A stretch of DNA of 64,000 nt from Puffinus mauretanicus (Eukaryota > Chordata > Aves > Procellariiformes > Procellariidae): positions 1,240,001 to 1,304,000 of the forward strand of contig JAJKFH010000611.1 in NCBI GenBank assembly GCA_023333565.1, given 5' to 3'. This document shows, one piece after another, positions 25,011 through 36,100 of the stretch (positions are counted from its first letter, which is position 1; the number at the start of each line of letters is the position of its first letter). The position numbers and the translations under genes were made by a program. Under the pieces are notes generated by a model. It was not told where the DNA came from, did not search any database, and saw nothing but the letters and a program-made list of their open reading frames with translations.

Positions 25011-28000
25011 CATGCCAGGATTCTCTCGTTTGTGCCACAGCTTGCATGTTTATTATGCAAGGTAAGCTACTTCACTACTTTTTTTATTTCCTCAGCCCCC
25101 AGAATGCTTATTTTAGTTAAAAACCAGAGAAAGAACACTGGCCATCACAGCATTTTATTCTGTTATTAAAGATGACAGGACAGAGGAATCTTTTGTGGTA
25201 ATGTTAAAGGTTCCAGTATATCAATGACAAAATGAGAAGTACCACAAATCCCAAAGGTAATTTCCTTAAAAAGGAAAGCAAGCAGAGGAGAAATAGCAGA
25301 AGAATCAGCTGATATCCAGGCAGATAGGAACATCGTTACGATGAAATCTTTGCCATCCATCCTCCCATATGAATGACACAAAGTATGATGGGCTGGTACA
25401 CGCATCACATTCAGTGGAACTTGCGGATACAGTTATTGAAAAGAGAAAGCATAATGGCATCTGGCTATTTATTATTCAGGTCGTTCCAGCACAGATTTGT
25501 CATCTCCTTTAAAAGTATTTAAGGTGCTTGACAAGATGCAGAATGCAACAAAAACAAGTCAGGAATTTTCTAGTCTGCAAAATTTTATTAAGCAACAGCT
25601 GGACAACTCTTACAACTCCAAATCATCAAGGAAAAATAGGGCAATCAGTCCATCTCTCAATCATGAAGACAGTAAAGAATTTGGACAAACCACATTTTTA
25701 TAGGGAAACCAACAATGCTTTCTAGGCACCTCCTGCAAAATCTATTACACAAGATACATAAAAGGAGAGGCAAATCACGGTAGTTTTTAAGTACAATGGA
25801 AACCAGGTATGCTGAGGAGAAAAAAAAAGAAGAAAACTTGAGATTCCAAAAAATATGTTTAAAAAATAGTATAGGTATGTAAAAGTACACAAATTGTGTA
25901 CCAAATTTTCAAAAGCCTTAAGAAAAACATGCTGGGCTTGCTAGCTTAAGAATGCATGCACCTGCATGACTATATGCTCATTAAATAAAAAGAAAAAAAA
26001 TCCAAAATCATGTTCAAAGTTATAGTACCAAAATAATGCATTTATAAACAAATGCAACTCTCCTTCTTTTTCAGGAAACACTGCAGTGCCTTTTCAATCA
26101 AATGCATCCCCATGCTATTCCACAACACCATATATTTTATCTACAATAAACAACGAGATCTTGAACAGACATACCCTTCCCCAAATGCACAACACACAAA
26201 AATAAAAAGAAGCAGTGAATGCAGAAATAGTGAAACGAAAGGCAACCAAAGGCAAAACATGTATCAAGCAAACAAAAGAAACAAAGGGAAAATTAGGAAG
26301 GTTCTGAACAAATAGTTTGAAACAACACAGGTAGGAATTACAAGCCGAGCACTATTCCAATGAAATACTTGAAACTCAGGTGTCTGCACACTGTTCAAAA
26401 ATGTTTCTCTTTTATTATTACTTTAATCTTAATCCATATCTTAAACCATCTACTTGGCCGGTAAGATAAACATTCCACAAATAGACAATATTTGTCAGGA
26501 TTCAGAATTGCTGAATCAGATCATATTTTTAAATTTGTAATAATGTAAACTGAAGGGCAAGGATTAAGAATAAACTGGCAGGCTTTAACATCATACCATC
26601 TATTTTTTTCATTGAATGCTCTGGATAGGTAAGTATTTGGTGTTTTCATTTATTTTATTTTAAGTCTCACAAAATCATGTTGTTTTGATCCTGCAGTCAG
26701 CTCTGGGTCAGCAAACCTGTGTACTTGCATAGTGCTTCACAACAATCTATTTGCCTTGAAGCACAATTTCTCATTATAGATCCATTTGCAAAATCAAAAG
26801 TTGAGGGGTGAAGTTTTTAATTTTCTTAGCAAGAATTGCTTCACTGAATCCTATTTTATTCTTTTATTTGGTAAATTGCTTTTGTCTTAAAAATCTAATT
26901 TTCTAGTTGCAGCAACAATCAAACTGCCCGCAGAAATTATCTCCTGATACATCTTCAGAGATATCAGGCAACACACAAAGCTGAGCCTTTTAATCTTAAA
27001 ACTTCTCTGCAGGATTTTTTTAGAAGAAAACTAAATAAATACAAAGATAAAATAATTCACATAGCCCATTGTTCACAAGTAGTAATTCCTTCGAAAATGG
27101 TGCATGTAAATTCCAATCCTGCAAAGAGGACCTGTGGTGCCTACCTGCAGACTATTCCTGAGGGTAGCAGGACTCTAAATTGGTATTTGCTGATGGAGGA
27201 TTGTGCTTGCCTTGAAGGGACTTGAAAATGAAAAAATTCATCTACCAGAATTTTTCCATTTTTGTCAGCAGTATGATAACATTTGCTCTCTTATACTGGG
27301 AAAACCATTATGCCAATCTCTAAATAACATAAACAGCCTGCTCTCCTGTGATGGAATCCTAGAAATGGGAATAAAAGGCAAAAATCTGAATGACTACTCT
27401 GTGGCCAGGATTTTACTTCTAGCATACTTCAGGGGGGTTATACGGAACTGTCAATATAGCTGTTGGTTAACGCTTTGTAATTTTCTTAAGTGCATAGATG
27501 GGTCATGTAAGTCATTCTTACTTTATAATCACATAGTAATGGGAAAGTACATTTTGGGTTGGATTCTATTCTCTTACGTATCTTGGTGTAACCATGTAGT
27601 GAGGGTAGAAGTTGGCCCTTTGTCAGCATGCCATGCAAATAACTCATCTGTTACGAATCTCCAAGTCAGATTTACTGGTCTGGAGTGGTTTGGGTTCTGC
27701 AGAAATGTGCAATTTCCAAACTGCTGCTCTGTGAAACACATTCTTAAAAGCTAGTGAAAACTTACTCTGTCTTCTCTCCCCTTTCTCTCAATCAAATCAG
27801 TTTTTGCATGTGTTGCTCTCTTCGTATGAGGATCTAAACTGTTTCTGACAGGTTAACAGGGCACCAAGATAACATAGGATCATACTCATCAGGCTGCAAA
27901 AAGCAAATGCACAGAAATTGTCTGAGGCAACAATCAGGCGAGCTCCGAAATCTGTTTGGAATTTCTGAGAGGACACTAAAAAGACACATCGAGGAAAGCC

Positions 28001-31000
28001 TGGACCTACAGGAAGTCTAGGCTCAAGGCTTCAGCAAAGTCAGGTATCTTTGTCTGATACCTGTACACCTTCAAGCATCTTCACAAAAACGATGGAACAA
28101 AACTGGAGAGAGAAATGTGGAACTGTTTTACTTGTGGTTGCATCACAGAAAGTTTATCTAACTGAGATGAACCTGTGTACAGATTTACTGTCATACAACC
28201 AATATTCAGGCAGCCCATGGCACATGTTACTGCTACCTCTGGAACTGAGTGCAAAACTATTAACGTGATAATTCCTTTTTTATCTCTTTCACCCCCCTCC
28301 TTCTCATAGTTTCTCAGGGTGTTGCAGAAACATGATATTCTTGCTGTTTCAAGCTAAAATTTGCCACTCCATGCATAGTGCACTTCATACCAGACTTTAA
28401 GTATCAATTTTTAGACTCTGTTAGGACCTGTATTTCGAGGATATCAGTCATATTTTTTCAAAAGGATGAGGTTCTCTGTTGCATCCCTTTGCAACTCCAG
28501 TGGAGCAGATTCTGACTTCAAATGGCCACCATGGCCACCGGCTGGCATCAGGGCTTTCTCTGCCCAAGGCTGCTGCAGCCCAAGCCACGCAGACCTAGAA
28601 GGACGAGTGGAGGAACGCCTGCTCCACCAGCTCTCCGACGGAGCATCCTGAAGAGGCAAAGCTGCTGCAGGCAGCGTCAGCACTCAGCTGCATCAGCTCT
28701 GTGCAGCGCTAGCTCAGGTATCAGAAGCACTATGGCTGTGTTGGAATCAGCTGAGCCCAGCTGAAGGAGGAGTATTATTACTCTGAGCAGAGGAAAATGC
28801 ATCTACTGCTACACATTTCTTGTGCCTCAGATAGCTTATTCCAAGCTAGTTTGCTTGGAATCTCTGCATAGCACTGAATTACGCCATTGCCAAACCCTAC
28901 TAAACTATGCAATGAACTTCTTACAAACTGAGCCTATATAGTTATACCCTCTTTTACCACGTAAGCCACCTTATTTTATATCTCAAGAAAAAGCATTGTA
29001 CTAAGAAGAGGGAAAGCAAATCAAGCCTTGTATTTTTAAAACCACTCTCAAGTGAAATACATAGTTAGAAACAAAGGAGGAAAACAGTGGAGAAGAACAG
29101 GTTTGTGCAGGTCCCAAAGAAGTCATCTACACTCTTTGTAGTCTACACAGTCCTCCATAGCAAACTCACTGTGTTCAGCTGCCAAAAAAATATTTTTGCC
29201 TGCCCGCATTATGAAAATTTGCATACTATCCAGCAAAAACAGGTCTTCCTATACGCATTTTTAACTTCTTGCAGCAAAACATACTGCTAGCGAACAATTA
29301 CTTACAAAGATGCTCTTTACATATAAATAAGAAAGTGTGTATAACTCACTGATACATAGTAATAAAATAATCCCTAAATCACTTATTACATTACGCAAGA
29401 TAAATAATTTGTCTTTTGGACATTAACAGGAAATCTGCATTAAATTATCTTTAAAAAACCACTCAAAACTCCCTAAAAAAAAACCAACACAAAAAAAACC
29501 CCCAACAAAAACCCCACAAACTCCCTAGACTGTCACAATTATTGCACAACTAAAAAAAAGCTTTGGAAAAAACATACTTTACTACTGGAAATTACTGTAT
29601 GTATAAAAGAACTAGATACTTCTGAACACTTTGCTACATTCTTCCTAGAAGAACTTAGTTATCTACAGAAAACCTGTGTTTTACTAATGAAATATAAAAT
29701 GTAACATCTATCTTTTGGCTGAATGCAATAGCGATCTTCAGGATTTAAGTGATTATTTTGGAGGAGGCTTTTAAATTTGTTATCTACATTGTATCTCAAT
29801 GAAAAATAAAACAACTGTCACTTTCACTTGTTCTTTGTATAATTTAGGATCCAGCTGCACACTCAGATATTTACATAATTCTCATTCCTTTCATTAAAAT
29901 TCTATATATTTGAGAGTATTTTTTCTCTCTAATACTGGGTATTCTCTACGCCATTAAAATCTGCAGTTAAAGGGACTCTGTTAAATTATTTTCAAAAAGA
30001 TAAAAGATTATCTTATCCCATAGGATTTTCTAACAAGTAGATGGGAAGGATGTTGGAAATTGCATTTATTTTCCTAATTTTTGATAATTATTCCTTGTGC
30101 TTTGCTGGGGCAGAAACCAGGTCTATTCTGTGCCAAGGCTCTTTGTAAGTGCCATCAGAAGGATGCAATTATGAGCTGGGCCAATGAAATCAAATTACTA
30201 ACTCTGCTACTTGTTGTATCGAGTTTCATTTCTTGGTTCTCAATTAGCATAAAACTACTGATAACTGGAAAAATTTGGCAACGAACCAAGCGAAGAGGAA
30301 TACTGTTCCCTGGAAGGTTAAAGAAACTGCACACAGAAGTCCTTCTATTTATTTTGTTCAGAAAAAACATTCATGTTGTTTCCACGTAATATGAATTTTG
30401 GCTTAAAACTACAGATGATGTTCCTTCCAACTGAAGATTTCTAACATGTGACTGAGTGGCCCTTCCGTCAGCAAGCAAGCAAGCCAGCCATGGTATGTTT
30501 CTTCTCTTATGGTGTTCAGTGTGTGCCTGTTATACTCTAATTAGGGTATGACTGGTTAGCACAGACCTTAGGGCAGGTGAGGACTCTGATCCACCAAATT
30601 TCCTCCTTGTGTATTGGAATCAGTGGACTGAGAATTCAACCTACTGTTTGTACAGCATATAACTCAATATAGACGAAGGGCTTAATAGCACTTCCTCCAC
30701 AAAAATCCAAGGGAAACACTTCCATTGATTTTAAAGGGCCCAGAACCAAATCCATTTTGGTTCCTCTGTTCCACATACATTATACATACAGGCACTCAAA
30801 TTGCTGAATAAATCATGCACGTGAGAAAGAATACAAATAGGCCCAGACAACTGATGGAAATTCAACAAAATTAATTAATTAAACCAGACAACAATCTACT
30901 AGATGCCAAGGGAAATGTTGTGCCTGACCACTCCCACATGCAAGCAGAAGCTGCTGAGCTTTGGGATAATACGTGCATGGTACCATCTACTTCCCCTCTC

Positions 31001-32191
31001 CTTCCTTCCTACCTCTGCTTCCTCTCTCCAACAAAACTGTCTTGCAGGTGGTTTTTCCTGGACTTACCCTGCAGGACAGTACCTATGGATGATCTGCCTC
31101 GTCATCTCCCTTGGCAACTCTCAAAACTCCTCTCTGACTGGCATTACTCCCTCTGTGCTGCACAGCTCTAGAAGCCTCAGCAGAGCCAAAGTTATAAGCT
31201 GACTGCATGTTGGTAACTTCTACTACAGCAGGGTCTTATCTTATGTGATATGTTCCTCTAGAACGAATCAAATGCAACACACATCTGCCCTACCATTAGG
31301 ATTTAAGAAAAGCAAAGAGAGAAAATCACGCCTATTCATCTTAAGTTGCACTGAGTTTTTCATGTAAGAAGTTAAACTGTGGATGAAAGACAAAGACAAA
31401 GCAGCCATCAACACCTCAACCAATAGATCTTTCTCAGTGTGCCTTGCACTTTAAAAGAGTAATTTCTGAAGGAAATCTGCAGTTACGTTTTGTAATCTAA
31501 TGTCCAAATAATTACATGAATAATTTTGGGTTTTGTGTATTACTGGGGAAACTACTTCCATATCAAAACATATTCTGTAGCAAAATGCAGGCAAGGAGGA
31601 AAGAGAGAAAGCAAACAAATATGTGCACAACACATGGACAACACAGAAACTCTTCTGTGCAAGCAACCCTTCTGAAATACTCAACAGGTCTGCATGTCCA
31701 CCAGAAAGAACTGCAGAGCGTCATGCTACAGTTATTAAGCCTTCCTCCGTAACACTCCATGTAAACTTTGGCTTCCCGCTCTTAGCTGGAGCATTATATT
31801 CTCAAACCACAGCCACAAAGACTACTCAAGTAGCAAGGTGATAAAAGGGATGATTCTGTCCAATTTTTCCTTCCTCTTTCAACTCATTTGTTCTCCAGCC
31901 AGCCATGATGTTGTTTCCTGTAATGAAATTGCTTTCCTGATGAAATTGCTTCCTGTAATGACTTGCTATACTTCTGTCTCCTTCCTAATTCACTGTTGTA
32001 GAACTTGATTCATACTGAATACATAAGAAGACTGAATACACGGGGCCTTCTCATTCACTTGAAAGACTTTGTTTATAAAGTGTAAACACATTTAAATGAG
32101 GAGCATGTACAGACGTGGCCTCAGAGGTCACACTGTACTTCTCCCAACTACAGGCCAAATTGGAGAATACTGCTGATCAATATGAACAAAA

Positions 32192-32339
32192 AAGCAATGC
32201 TCATAGTTATCTCCTCCCCTATTTTCTGTCACCTACCGAAAGATGTTTATCCCCAACAACAAAAGAAGCAACGCTCGTAATTATTTCCTCCTCTATCTTC
32301 TGTCACCTACTGAAAGATGTTTATCCCCAATAACAGCAC
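32192..32339. repeat. Tandem duplication, 2 x 74 bp, diverged
   Basis: The unit 32192-32265 is repeated at 32266-32339 with about nine in ten bases identical by eye. It includes a shared 'gaaagatgtttatcccca' block. It lies about 725 nt past the TULP4 stop, so it is probably transcribed in the 3' UTR. Confidence 0.85.
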
Positions 32340-32567
32340 ACAAAACAAGCAGACATCAACTTCTTTGATACAGTGGGTTTTCAAACCACCCATAGGTAAC
32401 AATTGTTTCTCTTCTGAATAATACATCATTATTTATAAATTAAACATTGACCTACATAAGCCTCCTTGGAACTTGTGGTGCTCACTTATTATCAGAGATC
32501 AGAGAAGAAACACATGTCTTCAAGTATTATAGCTTCTTTGTTTTCTTTTTTTGCTGCTATCACTGAT

Positions 32568-32866
32568 GTAGTAGTAGTAGAGTAGTAGTAGTACAAACTG
32601 GACCAGAAAAAAAGTTATGTTCCCTGTTTTAAAAAGAACAGCATGATATAAGGCAGTCTATCAAAAAGAGCAGTCTTTTTTAATCCCCCTATGAGCTTAC
32701 ATCAGCTACTGTAGCATACACGGCAGAACCACCACAACAAGCCAAAAGCCACACTTCTCCACGTAACACTGAATGGCTCTCAACCCTTCGCTCTTTCTGA
32801 GACCCAGCACAATGCTTAAAAAGAAAAAAAACACCTGAAAACAAACAAACAAACAAACAAACAAAA
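32568..32866. repeat. Two microsatellites: (GTA)n and (AAAC)n
   Basis: A GTA repeat with one interruption lies at about 32568-32593, and an AAAC repeat of six units at 32838-32866. Both are probably in the TULP4 3' UTR. The second reads as GTTT units on the transcript strand, about 200 nt after the stop codon. Confidence 0.8.
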
Positions 32867-33064
32867 CAGAAAACAGCCCCCCACCCTCCACCCCATGACT
32901 GATTAGAGTTAATGCCCTTCTGCTGGGCACCAAGAGACTTTTCCAGTTTTACTGCCGCCTTCACTCCCAGGCACCTCTGCACACCTAAAGCAGGCTGCCC
33001 TGACATTTTCCGGTTTGGACTTTATGAGAAGGTTAACATTTTCCTCTCTCCAGTCTCTGCTTGT

Positions 33065-33181
33065 TCATTTCAGGCGTTGAGTCACATTAGCCAGAGCAAC
33101 AGCAAAGGCTTGCACTGCAGAAAATGGATACTGAAAGTCCAAAATGTAAGCATTGCCATCAATCCTTCCAAACTGCATCAC
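33065..33181 (-). CDS. TULP4: TULP4 last coding exon (tubby C-terminus, stop)
   Basis: The exon begins after an AG at 33183-33182, in phase 0, and encodes 38 residues and a TGA. It contains [19 protein letters not shown] and ends with [11 protein letters not shown]. This is the hallmark C-terminal tubby motif, in which the last strand and hydrophobic helix close the tubby barrel (compare the MQFGR and YP..A.QAFA.AL pattern of the family). It is practically identical to the mammalian protein. It is the most reliable anchor for the gene's identity and strand. Confidence 0.95.
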   Translation of the reverse strand: MMQFGRIDGNAYILDFQYPFSAVQAFAVALANVTQRLK

Positions 33182-36100
33182 CTGGGAAGCAGGGGAAGAG
33201 GAGAAGAGAAGGAAAAAGAGAACACGGTCAAAAAAAGTGAACCACAGAAAAGGAACCAGAGAAGAATAAAAGTGAAATGTTTTTGCTCCTTTATAAGAAC
33301 ACTGAGCTAATATGAATGGGGCTACTCACAGAATGGGGTATGATGCCAAAGAAGAGTAAGAGTACTATTTGTATAGAGTATCTGACTGCAGTATTTGACT
33401 CTATAAAGTAAACTGAGCTTTAAAACATGCTAGACTGTGTACAGCATTGGTGTAAGTAGATTGTCACCAATTACTTCAGCAGATGTGGGTTACACCAGCA
33501 CCATGCTTCCTGCAGGAAAATACCATTCTCTCCCTTGGAGAGATCCTATTATCAGCCCATCAGGAAAACAGATTTTGTTTTCAAAGAAGGGACCTTTCAG
33601 GGAAGGGGAATAACCACTCTCCTGACTCGTAGCACTTCAGAGCCAGTAAGCTATATGCTCTTGGCAGTTCTGTTTTCCTTTGCGTAAACTTCACCAGCAC
33701 ATAATTACACCACGAATGAATCAGCAAAGGGGCAGTGGGAGCTGTTTGAAATGTAAAGCAAGGCTAGTGAGGTTGTTCATTGTTATTCCGCAGGGAATAT
33801 CTGAAGTTTGGCCTATTATTACTGCTTTTTCATTTGCTTCATCAGAAGCCCAGATCATATTTGCTCTACAGTGAAGTTCCTTGAGCTAGAATGGAGGCTG
33901 TCTATATAAACCGCGTAAGGCTTTGTTCCCCCACCACCAAAACCTGCGGCCGGGTGATTTTACACAGCTGTCCATGGGCACGTATCCACAGCCATTTAAC
34001 TGAAGAAGAAAGTTGATATAAACGGCTCTGATCACTGCCTTTTTAATGACCTGTTGTTACAGACAAACAAAACCAAGAGACTAGTGCTGGTCATGCATGT
34101 TGGATATTTAAGACACCTAACTCCCAAGTTAAATCAGAGGGAGTTGAGAGCCTTGCTGTCTTTAATAAATTAAAAGTGACTTACAGAGATGGGACAGCCG
34201 GACAAGGAAATAAATGTATGTCTCCCGAATCTCAGTCCAGTGTCTTGCTGATTGATACCAACTAATAGCCTGGGTTGGTGTAGTAACACAAGGTGAGAGC
34301 CGAAAATTAAATGTTTTGATTTTTTGAACAATCCACAAACCCCTCTACCCATGGGCGGTTCAGAAGCCCCTTGTTCTGGGGAAGGGTCAGTGCCTCCCTT
34401 CCTCTAGCATTAAGAACCAGCCCGAGAGGCCTGGTAACCCATGAGGGGAAATTTTGGCATGGAGGGAATCTAACTGCCTGTCCATCATCTCTGCCTTTGC
34501 TATCTGCTGACTGGCTAACCTTTGTGAGCATCGCAAGAAGGGAGCAGTGCTCATTCAGCTAGCTGTCATCCAGAACCACCTACGGCAAATGCAGCTACCG
34601 TTGGGGAGATGTGTTGTTTTTATTACAAAACCCACCTACCTTCAGAAGTGAGAGCCAGTGAGACTAAAGGAGGCCCTTATTCCCATGTCCAACTGGAGTA
34701 AGACCAAACATATTTTTATAACTGAAATTCACCCTCCATTCTGAATCTAGACCTTTGACGGCTGGTTTTTATCAACCATGTGGCAAACCTTTTTTTCATG
34801 GAGCAGCTAACACAAGCGGGAGGCACTCGGCCACGTGAGAGGCACAGCTTATTTCTGGCACGGCTTTCCCACCCCCTGTCCCCCATCTCAGCCTGCATGT
34901 GCTGCCCCCTCCTACCTGTCGTCCTTCCAGCTCAATTTGGAAGTTTTTTGCCGACTCCTGGGTCACCCGCCCTCCGAAGTCCAGCTGGTAGACTTGCGTA
35001 GCCTCGTTCCACAGTGGCTGCTTGTTGGCCATCACGTACACAAAGCCCTGGCTCCCCAGCCTCCCATCCTCCTTCTCGCTGGCCTTCCGGCACTTGAATT
35101 CGTCCAGCTCACTGGCTGTCCTCAAGCTCCTTTTGGTTTTCCAACCCTTTTTGCTGCCCTGGCTCTGGTTCATCAGTTCATCCCCACTGATAAAAAGCTC
35201 TGGCTCGCTCTCCGAACTGTCCTGAAACTCGTTCGTCTTGTTTAGCTTCTTGGACTTCAGCTGGTCTTTCTGGCTCTTGACTTTCTTCTTCTCCCTCCCC
35301 AGACGAGGGCTGGATATTAGCGAATTGAAGTCGGTCAGAGTCCTTGCCTCCTTTTTGACCTTGCCCTCGGTGATAGCCTGCACGTTTCCTTCCTCGGCTC
35401 GACTGTCCAGGCGCTTCCGGCTCTTCTTGCCGAATTTGTCCGTCCTTTGAGGAACAGGGCTTTCCGTCAAGGAGAGCACCTCCTGGAAGGTGTCTGCCGT
35501 CTCCACCATTACCTCTGTGCCCACGTGGCCCTGCAGCTCTGCCGGCGGGGGAGACATCACTGGCTTCTCTACCACGAGGAGCGGCTTGGGGGGCAACGTG
35601 CCCTGGGGGTTCTGTACGGGTGGGCAGGTGCTGTAGGAATTCCACGGGTGCAAGGCGATGGGTGGCAGCTGTAAACTAGAGCAGGCGCTACTTCCTGGGT
35701 ACATAGGTGGCAAAGGGCAATAGGAGAGGTTGGATGGATAACCTGGCTGAAGCACGACTGTGGGCTCCTGCTGTGCAAACTGTGTTGGGGCCAGAGCTTC
35801 TTTGGGGGAGCAGGGGGGCTGCATTCCCTGAAGGGGAGGGGCACTGTAGCTTCCTGGGTAAGGTACTCCAACCCCATAACTCGTCTGGAAAGTGGCAGTG
35901 GGACTGGTTGGAGACCTGGGGGAAACAAACGGCACTCGAGACATATCCAGATGTTGAGCTTGACCGATGATGAGAGGAGTAGGTTTTAGAGGGTTGGGCA
36001 CTGAGCTCTGAGATGTCCTTTCCTGAGGAACCCATATCTCTTCACTCACCAAAGGGTCCCACTGGTATGGTGGTGGCCGTTTTACACCGAGGGCAGCCTC

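Larger units (their letters stand above)
25011..33064 (-). other. TULP4 3' UTR (upper part) and downstream DNA
   Basis: The TULP4 stop codon is at 33067-33065, so the minus-strand sequence below it starts the 3' UTR. Human TULP4 has a 3' UTR of several kilobases, as I recall. The end here cannot be fixed: AATAAA signals on the minus strand occur, for example, at 30353-30348, 30070-30065, and repeatedly near 26640-26870. The region is AT-rich with simple repeats. The plus-strand frame 27203-27754 (183 codons) resembles no family and begins with GTG. No other gene was recognised. Confidence 0.5.

Noticed and set aside
27203..27754. 183-codon plus-strand ORF
   Set aside because: It starts with GTG, lies antisense to the probable TULP4 3' UTR or downstream DNA, and resembles no protein I know.
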